DNA of 64,000 bases from Trichoplax sp. H2 (Eukaryota > Placozoa > Uniplacotomia > Trichoplacea): NCBI GenBank assembly GCA_003344405.1, contig NOWV01000031.1, positions 1 to 64,000 on the forward strand. The letters are read 5' to 3'. Each line of letters starts with the position of its first letter. Positions within the stretch are counted from its first letter, which is position 1. The notes below the pieces were generated by a model. The model did not search any database. It saw only the letters and a program-made list of their open reading frames with translations, and was not told where the DNA came from. A program made the position numbers and the translations under genes. This document shows, piece after piece, positions 28,001-40,966 of the stretch.

Positions 28001-28623
28001 AATATTGATTGAAGAGTTGATCTTATTGAAAGGGGCTATCCATACATTAAATATGTTCCTCTTAGATTCCTCAAAAAATAGTATAAACCTATTGAAAAAG
28101 TTTGCGTTGATTCATTAGTGACTTCTGTGTATTGCTGTAAGCTGAGTCAGAACTATAATTACTCTGTAAGTCTAATAGTCTTTAATAATTTAAAATACTA
28201 GTACATGACATTCATCTACAAATATCACTGACAAACTGAAAAAATATGTTCCATTTGGCTAATATGGAGTTTCATGATTGTCTAGGGAAGTTTAATTTTG
28301 ATAGCAATATTTTAATAGTTGATCTTCTGTTCTTTTAAATAGAGAGCTTCAATAAATGTTTTGATATTGTAGCTGAAAAATTGTATAGTGACGAAATCTG
28401 TCCCTTTGGTGTTAAACTTGGCTTAGAATTTATCCCCATTAATGAAATCTGCGATGAAAAAGGCAAGCCCTACACGAAAACAATGAAAGTACTACACATG
28501 TGGCAACAAAAAGTCGGCTTGAATGCTGAAATAATCGATATTATTAAAGTCTTACAAGACATAAGTAGAGTTGATATAGTAGAGAAATTAAAATCCTATT
28601 TAAGTGATTTCTTGCGTGATTAA
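22048..28623 (+). CDS. TPR–death domain–Roc–COR–death domain (ROCO-type) protein B
   Basis: Exons: 22048..23050 (about 8 TPR units), 23310..23372 (acidic linker), 23581..23892 (death domain, IGSHWIALASDLGLSDHDI), 23985..24020, 24550 to 26824 (Roc–COR, see below), 27441..27491, 28343..28623 (second death domain, 93 codons). Flanking introns are all phase 1. The Roc GTPase has a P-loop GPENVGKSS at about residues 500–508, a DFGGQ switch motif near 699 and a VASHGD guanine-specificity motif near 787–791. The COR part follows (LLYLHHIGDIVF, NLDWLLGIFRSII, then KTARETGKMSESC, KLNKDEKEFIIQLMESYDIIC). A CxxC...CCxxC zinc-ribbon-like patch lies at about 26686–26760. No kinase is present. Between 26041 and 26082 the frame changes: either a 28-nt intron (26044..26071) or a nonsense codon plus a 1-nt insertion. 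With the micro-intron the protein would be about 1,330 aa. Roc–COR tandems are GTP-regulated dimers; death domains recruit signalling partners, so a scaffold in cell-death or immune signalling is inferred. Confidence 0.82.
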
Positions 28624-31600
28624 AACTTTTAATAATAATCCTAAACTTTACGTTATCAGAGCTTCTATTCAAGATAGCTTCTGAAGATTTAAAGTTGTAA
28701 ATATATAGAACATATAATATCTTACTGTCACAATTTCACTTCTGCGACAAGGTAACGTACAGTAGAAGTCTATAAGTAGCTTCAGACTTAAATGCCCTTT
28801 TACTTAATGTTAAGCATACACAGCAAAATACTGTAAAGATGAAACTTTTATTAGAAAGATACATTTACAACTTTTTATTACACTACTCGACTCAAATGTT
28901 CCCGTTTATATAGGAACCGTCTAATTTATAAACAACAACAGTATTATTATTATATCATACTAGTAATTCAACTACCATCAACTAGAACTTGAATCATCTT
29001 ACTGCTATCTATCACATAATAACAATCAATATCAAATATGTATTGAACTATCGCAAACAACATCCACGTTAAGGCATTACTTATCTTACCTAGCACTACA
29101 AATATGGATATTTTCCATACTAGCTAATACTGTACTTATTAAACTACCCTAATGACAAGGCAACATCGTAACACTTACATACGGTATAGTATATGTCATA
29201 TACTAACTAACTTGATGGCCTTAACTTTTCATCAGCCATGATAATTTCCTATCTTTTCACATTAATATAAAATAAGCCTAATAATTCATTTGAATATGCT
29301 GCTTATAGCCTATTTGGTTTTTAAGTTAAAGATCTAATATTTTTAATACTCGTATCCGAATAAAATTTCTTGATTGTGAGCTGTGTAGGTTTCGTAGCTT
29401 AATTGATTTGTTCTATAAATATGTAAACAAGTTTATAAATCCTTTAATTATTGCAACAAAACCTGTTCTACTAATAGTAATTAGAGTGTAGATCACACAA
29501 GTAATTTTATAATAGCACATTTTATTACTGATTCTGCATCGATTAAGATACTATGTAATAGTACAACTAGTTCTGACAGACAAGGAAAACTTGCTATACC
29601 AGTAGATCTTAGAAAAGAAGGACCAAGAACAATAATAACAGAAAAGCGCAGCTGCTTAAATACGTTATCTAACTTGGTTTCAACAAAACAATCGCGAAAA
29701 CATAATTCAACTTTACAGAACTAAGTATGAGAATAAAATTTTATGATTAGTATCATATTCTATGTAGCTCAAATCAGTATGCTTGAATTATCACAAAAAT
29801 TACTTATATTTATATGCTATTGTCGGCCAAAACCCGAAGTAATCTATGGTTATGTTTATATACCTATTACTGTCAACAGCCCTAGATTTTGGTATTGCTT
29901 CTAAGTTATATCTAATTCACTTTTACATAACATGTTGACAACAATAGCTTATCTAACGGCTTCACTACAATTATATGGATTATTCATTAGAAAGTAGTAG
30001 TAATTGACTTCTTACTGAGATTTTTTATCAACGGCGCCATCAACGTATCCACGACGGAAAGGTAAAAGCTCGAGCTGGCTAGACCTTGGTCTCGTCGCTG
30101 ACAGAGCCCTAAAGAAAGCCTATATTCACGAGCAAGTAATGAGATAGACTAGTAACAACTGTGAAAGGAGAATAGGATAATGGTGAGTTGAACAGCCAAG
30201 CATGCTTCGCCTGTAAAGTATATCGATTGGACTCAACATGATTGATATTTTGGTTCTATCGCATTATATCATGAAAGAAGGATGGACGATGCAGAGTTTA
30301 ATTTGAAGTGTATCATTTCAGTAATGACAGTGATGTAGTGGCAAGGGTGCAAACTACTTGCTTATTGGCCTTTGAGATCGTTTCCTTACAATCGACACTG
30401 TTTTAATCGCTTCAAATTCATATCGAGGCAACACTTCTTATTACAGAAAAGACTTACATATTTATAGCAGTTTTACTGCATTGCCAAATTGTCACCCTAG
30501 ATAATTAGTTCGATCCTACTAAATCATTTCCTATTTTGTCATGTCACCATCTCAGTTAGGCTACTATATATGGCATAGATCCCACGTCGTAGTAATTGAT
30601 AGTCAAATAATTCTACAAAGCCAATCTAGAAATGTAAACTGAATATTTCGTTTTATCAAGGACCATTGTAGAAATTAATTTTAAGCTCTATGTTGATTAC
30701 TTCGTCATTTTGGGCAAAGATCAATTTAAAATAAATAAACTTTTTCTAAATTATCTACAAAATGAATTAAAGGAAGTCTTGCAGCTAACAACGGCTTGAT
30801 AACCGTTCTTTTATGATATTAAGTCCAGTTAAAGCAATAGTTCTTCAATTTAAAATCTATATTGCTACTGGAAACATTAACATTCTACGTAGGAGGTCGA
30901 AAATAGATTCGATTAACAACTATAATATCTACCGTACACTATTTTTTCTCGTATGTAATTAATAGGAAGGATCCAATTAATATTGCGAATAAGATGGGAA
31001 TCAACTCGATTACCATTTACTCGAATTAATCGAAAGATAGATCGATCAGCATATCATCTACAAAAATCTAAGGCAATATAGACAAATTTGATGGTTAGTG
31101 ATAAGAAACGTTCATTTTCTTCAAAATTAAAAATTCTCTTTAAATTTACTAATTGAAAAAATATACTAGTGTTTCGTGTAGAAGGAGAGAAATATTATTT
31201 AACTGCAAGTTTGTTATCTCTATGCTTTCCATGGATATCGGTATGAATATTGATTGAAATATAGCTGCGTTAACATGGCTTGTAAGTCTTTTGTAGACTA
31301 TTAATTGTATATTGACCGATATTTTCAAAATATTATTTAGTTGAGTGTTTTTCTTAGATTTCGAATTTTATTGTTAATAGATAGGTCAAATAATCATCTG
31401 ATCTGGATCTTGCAGGATATATTATTTAGCTATTCATACTATTAAACAAGAGTAAGAAAATACAAATGCTTTTAGAGTAAAAGAGAAGAGAAGATGCTAC
31501 TACGTGCTATAGCCTGGCAAGGTATTGACCGTTGTTAATGATTGAAAGTAAACCAAGCAATTGGTCTAAACAATCTATTGCATGAAAGTCAATAAAGTCA

Positions 31601-34600
31601 GATATCAACTACAACAACAATTTTGTAAGATAAATAGTTCGTTACTATTTTGAAATTGATTACTTGACAGCTTGAAATTTATTCAAATTAGTTTTAGAAT
31701 TTACCTATAAAAAATCTGGTAATGAATTAGAATGTGACAATATTACTGTTATGTATGGTCTACTACCGCGCTAGAAAGTAGTTTTATCCTACTCTAGGAT
31801 ATATCAAAACTCTCAGTAAGCGAAGAAATAATATAGAAATATGAATACTTATTTACTCACTGCAAATTAGGTTTCTACAGCCTAGTAGTATTAACAGATA
31901 GAATACCTACTACTTAATAGATAGAATATCACTTTATTCATTTCTAATTAGGCTTTCTATAACCTAGATAGTACGTTTATCCTACTTTAGCAAATGGCAA
32001 ATAAATCAAGACTATTTTGACGATGAATAGCAGAGATGTTTTAATTCCTTGTTTTGGAACTGTCATTTTATTATCGCTGATGATAGCACACAATTAAATG
32101 TTACCACTTTAACAGAACAAAAATTTGATTGGAAAGTAGTTATCCCATTGCTAGGAGGCTTTATCGATTATTGAGGTAAGAGAAACTAATTTTAAAATTA
32201 TAGAGAAAGAAATTGAGATGATACTCCGTAAAAATATATAGGGCAGTTCACGTGGTCCACATGTAGCACCAACAGCATTAATTCCAAAATTCAACGGAAA
32301 TGAAGATTTTGTGCTGACAATAGGAGATTAAATAAAGTGGCATTTGAAGGTGAGTGTCTGTTACTAAGAGCAGATAATTCGTTAGATGTGTTATGAAAAG
32401 CTAAATGTTTTCCCACTTTAGAGTCTTTTAGTGAATATTGGCAGGTCCCAGCGGCTACAAATTCTGCAATCTCCAGCATTCATTGATTCTTTAACAGTGA
32501 TTAAACGTATTAAATAGTACCAATTAAGGGCATAAAGTTATTAAATATGAAGATATGCTTATAGCACTGGCATTTGATTTCATTTTTTTCAAGTATAACA
32601 GAAAATCACAGTAAACAATGTTACGGTTAGAATAAAGAATACCCTTCAATTTTTTCTTTACAATTTCCACTGACTACCGGAATGGTACTTTGATTGGTCG
32701 TACATTATGGCAATCAAAGAGGGTCGCGATAGAAAAATAAGGGCATTAATTTTCTTATTAGTAATATTTTTATTGCAATTTTCGGTTACTTTAAAATCAA
32801 GAATTAACTAAGCCTGCTTATATTGGATTCTCAACATGTTGCTGTAAAGTGAAGTTATACTGGAATGGAATGGATCCTATTTCCTTCTCTTTTACAGCAA
32901 ATAACCTCGATATTCCTGTAGTAGAATATATGCCTAAAAGTAGATCACAAGATCCTTTATTTGTGAAGATTTCAAACGATTCTCAATTAAATATCCTATA
33001 GAATCCATATTTTGATCTATTATCACGCGCAGTTTTCTCCATATCGCTAATTTTCAAGTTGCTTTTCAGCCTTCTTTACAGCTGTTCGGTGCACTCTTAG
33101 TTTTTTTTTTCTACGCATGTTGTTCCTGACTTCTATCTAACCTATAGATTCCCAAAGTATTAGTGATGAAATTAATTTCGATGAAGAGTTTATAAATCCC
33201 TCCATTTTGGTACTTAATTATGGCTGGATATTTACAATATTAATTTTATTTCTTTTTCTTCGTTATGCAGAATAGCAAACTTTATTAAAATATTAAATTA
33301 AGAGAATGGTTTATTTTAAGGATCATTAATTTCGAAATACGGTACCGCATTATTTAAAACAATATGTGTTAGTTTGTTAGGATTATCCCAGTAGTTGTTA
33401 TTGACGAGTATTGAACTTTGGAATGTAAGCAATAGCTGAATTTGTACATGAAATTTCTAAATTTTATAGAAGTGTTAGTATTTCTACTTAAGCTAACTGA
33501 TGGCATACCAAACTAGTGTAGTCCCACTGTTTACAGTATGGTACACTCCGGCACCTATTTGACGATACGAACATTGTACGAAGATCACGTATATCGACTT
33601 AACAATATATTCGTATACATCAAGATCTAAATTATATATATATATATATATATACTTTGCGTCGATATAATTAAATTATGATGACTTTACTGCAGTTCTT
33701 TTTGCGATATGAGCCTGCATTTATAAAGTACTATTCGAATCATTTATCCACAATCCATATGCTTCCTTTACATTTGCGTATTTAGCCGATGTTCGTATCA
33801 TAACCTAAGGTTATTACGAGTCCAAGTATCTAAAAAATTATTACAGGTTTATGAGTAAATATTCTTCAAGTTTTACTGGTGTTTGGGTCCAGCCTTTACG
33901 TCCAATAGATACGTTTTACTATATCCTCTATATTTATTTTTGATCGATTTTGTTTTATGTTCTTGTATAATTGATTAGCTGTGCTTAAAATATAATAAAA
34001 ATTTAAAATTTAAATATTTCCAGTAATATAATTTACCTATTGCCGAATTAGTATGCGAAATTAATTTATTGTATTACTCGCTTTCATTCATTCGTTCGAT
34101 TTACTGTGGTGTTGAGTACTTTATAGTGTTGCAATATTAATAATTACTGTATATATTGTAGATAGTTATCCTTAGTGAAGCATCAAATCTGTTAATTATA
34201 TTCATTTTCGAACTCCCGATATTTAGCTTCCAATTTTAACTCCCTGACTGCGGCAAATAATCATTTCTAATTGTAAACTATTTGAATTGATTTGAGTTCG
34301 TTACAGGCTGGACATGGAAATTCAATATTACTTTAAAGCAGTTCTAAGAGAGATTATTTCCTGTTTTAGTTTTCGGTAACCTTCGTGCGACCCATTTGTA
34401 GCAGCGTCATAAATAATGATGTCGGAAAGTAAGGTCAACAAAAATGACTTTAAAGAATGTAAACATAAAGTTGACGTTCTACCAGTAGCGATTAAAACGA
34501 TGATGTTTGTCAAGTTTTATCAGATTGAATAATCATTGGTGAGCAAAGATCAATTTTAAATAAATAAATCTTGATCACAAATGTTCAACAACTAAACGTA

Positions 34601-35089
34601 TATTGAATATAATGCATAGATTTTACAGTGATGATATTCAGACAGCATAAAAATTGATTAATCGTGATATGAATAATTTCGCAAAAATTTTAATAATATG
34701 CAAGTTTATTACTTTAAAATTCGATCCACTGGTAAATTAAAAAATGAATTAAGCTGTAATAAAGAATCAAATTAAATAGCTCATAAAGCCAGGTATCTTA
34801 TGTAATTTAATTAATTTATTTTCTTTTAATTTGGATTATAATTTCAATGCTAGTGAATAAAATTTATGCTCTGAAGGATTGCAATGGACAGTAAGCTGTC
34901 TAAATGACTTGATCAAAAGCTTCCGGGAAGAAACCAAATCATAGCGCTTTGTTTATTTTGAAATGCTTGGCTGTATGGTTTCCACTATACACTTTACTTC
35001 CTTAACGGCATAACATCCATCTGCAGATAAGTTACCATCATCCAGAGCTCCTGTGTACGTATATATTGGATGTTTCTTGCGTTTAAAAT
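28624..35089. other. 6.5-kb AT-rich spacer with faint relics
   Basis: No supportable gene. I noted an (AT)n run at 33632–33654; a slightly GC-richer patch at 30035–30125 without a readable family; a short plus-strand stretch near 32245–32300 reading PTALIPKFNGNEDF, reminiscent of retrotransposon Gag; and two related ~60-bp words around 31760 and 31960 (AGTAGTTTTATCCTACT and AGTACGTTTATCCTACT). Open frames at 32479..32291 and 34513..34328 on the minus strand lack protein-family features. Confidence 0.4.
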
Positions 35090-38000
35090 ATGGGCGGTCG
35101 ATGCACAAAACTTACTCATGGCCAACGAGTAAGGTCTCTTTATAATCAGGGTCAGGATAGTCTTAAATCGCGAAATGTATCGGAAGCTCTAAACCATTAT
35201 GAACTAGCTTTAGAACAAATTCAATCATCCTCTCGGATTACTCCTGAGTTCAATAAACTTCAATACAACATTTATCTTGATATTTGCTACATTTACATAA
35301 ATAATGGAGATTTTTCTAAAGCTAATGATTGCTGTCAAGCAGCAGAAAAGCTGGCTGATAAACCGAGCAAATTGTCTGAAATTACTCGTTGTTTGGAGAT
35401 AATAAGCCAACGCAAAATTGCGCATAATGATTGGAACGGGGCATTAAATGATTACCAAAAATTGTTGGAAATAAAGCTAAATTCGTTAAAGTGCAATGAT
35501 GAAGATGTCGCTAGCTTATACGATAATATTGGAAAGATCTATTGCGTTCTACGCAAATTTGATGAGTCACTTACTATGTATGATAAGCTACAGAAGATTT
35601 ACTCAGTAAGATCTGCAGATGAAAATTTTGATGTAGCTAGAGCACTTTTGTGTCAAAACATAGGGATTGTTTATTATCATCAAGTCAAATACGAAAAGTC
35701 GCTCTCTATGCATAAAGAATCGCTTCAGATTTACTTACGAAGACATGATGAAAATGATCTTAAAGTTGCTACTTTTTATAATAACATTGGAGCTGTCTAC
35801 TGTAGTAAAGGAAAATACAATGATTCACTTTCTGCATACGGAAAATCGCTCGAAATTTATTTGAAAGTAAAAGGTGATAATAATCTCCACGTTGCCAAGC
35901 TTTATAACAATATGGGATTTGTCTATTACTATCAAGGCAAATACGTAGATTCGCATTCGATGTACGAAAAGTCCTTAAACATTTTTAAAGCAAGAGTTGG
36001 TCTAAATCATCTTTATGTCGCTACGCTCCATAATGACTTTGGAGCGCTCTATTACGATCAAGGCAAATATATTAAATCATATAATATGTACGATAAGGCT
36101 CTTAAAAGTCTTATGAAGCTACACGGTGATCATGAACTTGATATCGCAGTCTCATATCAAGGTCTAGCTTCTGTCTCTAGTGATCTAGGCAAATGGAATG
36201 AGTCCTTTTCTATGTGCGAGAAGTCACTTAACATTTACTTAGAAAAACTTAGTGATAAGCATCCTAACGTTGCCAAAGTGTATATTATCCTGGGAAACAT
36301 CTATCATGATCACGGTAATTATCTCCAAGCTCTTAATATGTATCAAAAGTCACTTCAGATTTATAGGCTTGTTTATGATTACGATCATCCTAATATTGCC
36401 ACAGTCCACAAGAAAATTGCGACTATTTATTATCAGCAAGAGAAATATGATAATGCATTCTTTGAACTTACGGCAGCACTCAAAATTTACCAGCAAATGC
36501 TTGATAAGGATCATCCTCTTATTGCTGATTTGCATAACGAAATAGGTAGAATCTACGCTAAACAAGGAAAATTCGATGATGCTATATCTGTATGTCGAAA
36601 GTCCCTCCAGATAATATTAAATCAAATGGGTAAAAAGCATAAATATGCTGCTAAAACATTCGAATATTTAGCAATCGCTTACTATACCACCTCCCAATAT
36701 GACAAAGCCTTACCAAAGTATGAAAAAGCTGTTAGTATTTTATTTGATCTATTTGGAGAAAATCATCCTGAAATTTCTAGATTATACAAGGACATCGCTA
36801 ATTGTTATGAACAACTCCATCAAAATGATAATGCAACTGTTTGGCGTAACAAATCAGATCTAATTAGAAGTCAAACACAATGTGATAATATAGTGGACGA
36901 ATGTCTTAGCCACTCAGCACCATCACACGGTATGACAATATTTTATTTGTATTAGTCGATAAGAAATTCTATACATAATTAGTTTAGACTTATAGCAAAA
37001 TCACTTTCTTCAACTAATGCTTATCTTATTTTCATCAGATAATATGTTTTAGTATTTGCTAAAAATACGGCTATCTATAACATTATACATTCTTTCACAG
37101 ATAAATGTATAGTTTATAATATTATCCAAGTCATTTATGTGCTGATAACTAATGTTTACGTAAATTGACTATAAACTTACAGGTATTTTGAAAAGTTTAG
37201 GTTTAATTTTGTCTAGTAGAGACTAGTTAAATTATTGTTCTTCTTGACGATAGGAAATCGTCAGTAGTTAGGGTGATACTGAGAATAGATGTCGGAGATG
37301 ATAAACTTGACATTTAACGGGCACTTCTGTAGTTGTCTATAATCGTTTAGCAAGTTATCATTACAACTTTAAATTTGTAACAAGACTAAGTCTATAGGAT
37401 ATTAATTTTCGGTTTCATTTTTTGTGGCATAAGCAAAGTAGATTAATTTGTTGTCGGTTTGATATCTTCTTAGTGCTAGAACTTTAGTAATTTTTGAGAA
37501 ATTACGTAGAATGGAGCTAGTATTAATTTGATAGGTATACTGTGCCATATAAAATATAAATTGTGGAATACATAGATTAAGAAAGCTTTCAACTTTTAAA
37601 TGAGTAAGTGTTGTTTCGCTGCGATTATTACCCGATTTATAGAAAATGTAATGTCTGATCAAAATTACAAAGATAATTTGCCTAAAGTAGAATATACAGA
37701 AGAAGAAAAAAAGTATATTGAAAAATTGAATGGTTTGTATTAAGAAAAAATGTGTTACTTAATACGTTAATATTTCTCTAGAAATTTAAGGATTATCCCT
37801 TTCATAAATAGATGGAATCCATAATGACATGTTTATTTAGAGCTTTATAATTAGTACAGCAGTTTTAGACATTTGCTAACATACAATAACACGTAGGTAG
37901 TGTAATAATGAAATTGAAACTTTACTTTTTTCCTATAATCTACCCTATAGAAAACTGTTACTTTGTGATCGCATCTTCCATTGGAAAAGAATGGCAAAGA

Positions 38001-38282
38001 TTAGCTAAGGAACTGGGGCTGCCAGACGATGAAATTAAATCTCTTCAACAACAAGGCCGAAACAAAGGCGGTTATTCGACTCTGGCTGTGGACATGTTAA
38101 AATATTGGCAGAAGAGAAATTTAGCATCGAATGATCTAACGATGTTAATAGCTGGTCTTGATCATTTAGGCCAAAATAGCTTAATCGATAGTCTAAAGAA
38201 GATACTGATTCAAAATCAGTCGCACCAGTTCTTATCCAAATATATCAAAACAATTTTACAAAGTAAAAGATTGAAAATTTAA
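35090..38282 (+). CDS. TPR–death domain protein C
   Basis: Exons 35090..36929 (1,840 nt), 37643..37732 (90 nt) and 37951 to the stop at 38280..38282, about 753 aa. Exon 1 encodes roughly 14 TPR units (e.g. LHVAKLYNNMGFVYYYQGKY). Exon 2 is a Glu/Lys linker ending at a GTTTGT donor that aligns with the same donor in gene B. Exon 3 is a death domain (IGKEWQRLAKELGLPDDEI, MLKYWQKRNL). An alternative donor at 38263 would make the death-domain exon 312 nt, as in gene B; I found no good following exon, so the gene probably ends at the TAA. The N-terminus MGGRCTKL fits the N-myristoylation pattern (Gly2, Thr6, basic 7) with a cysteine at position 5 that could be palmitoylated, suggesting membrane anchoring. 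No Roc–COR follows. Role inferred: death-fold adaptor or scaffold. Confidence 0.85.
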
Positions 38283-40966
38283 ATTTATCGTCACTTACTC
38301 TTTAGCGGTATTTACCAATAAATTTCAAAGTGCGAAAATCGAGTGATAGATTTAGCTACTAAAATGGCAAGAAAATATTATTAGTCTATTCATTTTTTAA
38401 CATCAATCATTCATATTTATTTTACAGAGTCATTTGGCTAGATAATTTTACCGATTATAACCTGATGTAATACAATTGTTAACTATTCTTTAATCAGGAG
38501 GGATATATCTTTTTACAAGGTAATTATCCATATTAAGATAGAACTTAAAAATAAGCCTTTAATACCAATTTTAAAAATAGTATAGTAATTATGAACTGCT
38601 AAATAAGGATCAAAGAGAGGAATTTCCAGCTTAAATAAAACAGAGGCTTCTATCTGTAGCTCTTAAATTAAATTTTTGTCTATTTACGGTATTAAAGTCA
38701 AATACATATAATTAATAAGATAAATCCACGGAATACTGTTTCTTTAATGGATAATCCATCTATTTTCGTGTACAAATATATTTACTTTAAGAAGTGATTT
38801 TTCTTCCAATTGATAATTTACAATTTATTAAATATCCATCATCGTAAGGTGACTTGGCATGTTAAACCGATTAAATAGTATAAAATATTAGCAATTTCAC
38901 GTACTTTAGTGATTTTGAGCCATGTTAGGGGTGTATATATATAGTAGTTTTCAAGAGAAGTATTACAATGCCAGTTTAATCAAAAGAGTGCTTTTCACAA
39001 AAGTAATCTTTAAGACTCGTATATTATTTCTATTCTAGGCTCTATATATACTTTTGTACCGGTAATGTTTACAGCCTCCTAAATTGTTACTTTAGAGATT
39101 AACAGCTGACATGCTAGCAATCCTAAATTTAGAATTAGACAGACCAAAATTAGTAATTGCCAACTAGTTTAAATAGATTGTATCTATCATCTCGAAGAAA
39201 ATTACGATCGAAGGTACAATTTCTAAGTTTAGCTGAAATATCTTAGTAATACAAACTGACTGGCACTTCAAATTATATAATTGTAGGATGGAAAATACTC
39301 TCTTACGGCTTGCTGAAAGTTAGGGCTACACCAAGTTCGTAACAGTACTATAGCTATTAGGCATCATTGACTAAATGCTAATAAAGTATACCATTAGAAC
39401 TGCTAGGCATAACTTTTATTTCATGCCAGATATCATCAATCAGATTTATAATAACTTGTCAGATCTGTTCTAACAACAAAGAAGCTAGTATACATAAGGC
39501 ACTATATATCGTAGATTCTATGTATTCTTTTCTTTGTTATGATTTTCGATGTCAGTTTTACAGATAATTTCATAATTTTCCTTACACTAGAATCATAAGA
39601 AATTATTTCTCCTTCTTTTTTAGTTTATGGTCTGTTACAATATTGCCGAAGTACAAGGCTTACATTTTCCCAATCTGATGTACTAGCTTATAACATTTTA
39701 TGGTATTCGAACTGTATTTTTGTCTACTTGGTTCCTTGGTCGACCTAAGCATATTAAATAGCCGATTAAGAATTTTGATAATCATTTCTTGGCAACCTTT
39801 CGATCCTACGGAGTGCAACGTCGCCCTTATCATGTAACTTTATGTTCCAGAGCTTGATGTTGCTCAAATTTATTGCAATTTGATACGCAAGATACTAAAT
39901 TACATATAGAAATTTTTGAATGTGCAGTTAGTGAACATTGCACGTTTTATACGAAAAAGTAAAGTACACTACGAAACTACTTTAAAATATGGGCGATAAT
40001 GTTCAGCTATTCCGGCTGTATATACAAGTGTCATATAGATATTTCTATGTGAAGTAATAGGTTCCTACATTTTGTGAAGAAATGCCCGGCTACGCCAGGT
40101 TTACTTTGTCCAGTAATTTCATAAAGTAAGGTAAAATTATATAAGATTTCTGCAAGTTCATATTTGAGTCGTTTCTGGGATATGCTTCTATGGAAATTTG
40201 CAGCTATTAGAATGTATTTTGGTTACTTTTGATTAAAACTGTAATACGGCTAATTCATTATTGCTCATGATCAAGGACATCGGGACTTTACGTCCCGGCA
40301 TATAGAATATCAATTGAGAGTATATAGGTTCCGAATCGATTTAGTTGGATGTTGGTACGAAATGGCCAAATAAAGGCGTTTTTTATGAGAAAGCGAGATA
40401 GAAAATCAGTTAGTTGAATCGGCTAGTAAAATAAAGATAGTGCTCTAGTTATCTTTCATCAGAAAGTACCGCATCAGTAAAATATTAGATCCATTCTTAT
40501 CAATGCTATAGGGTTGTTTCCAGAGAAGAATTTAAGAAGCACACTATATAAATACATATGACTGATTTATTATTTTAAAAAAAATCGGTCACTTATAAAT
40601 TAGTGCCAATATAATAGCCTTAATTTCAAAGTAATAATTGCTGTCAATTAGATTTAAATTACTTACCTACATTTATGATAGTTGCAGAATCTATAAAATG
40701 ATATTATTATGCAAATATCTGCTAAGAACTGCTATACCTCAAATGGTAACAGAAGGAATTGGCCATTCCTGAATCTACTTTACCTATGTATTATACAGTT
40801 GAAATGGTAAATTTTACGACTCTAATTATTGCTTGTAGGGGAACAGAAAATAAATCTTACGTCTTTGAGCTGATATTAATTGCTTAAAATTACTTTGCTC
40901 GCAACTAAATTCTACTTAATGGTCTTCAGTGACTAGTAATTATTATAAAATGGACTTCTATCCCGG
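38283..40966. other. Spacer, nothing convincing
   Basis: AT-rich DNA. A possible terminal acceptor at 38427 (tttacag) followed by a four-codon frame could be a small last exon of gene C. Near 39855 a short frame (LDVAQIYCNLIRK) faintly recalls a TPR unit and may be a relic. Nothing else is seen. Confidence 0.35.

Noticed and set aside
34328-34513. 61-codon minus-strand frame with a Lys/Glu-rich end
   Set aside because: No acceptor or partner exon in phase and no family recognised; likely chance in AT-rich DNA.
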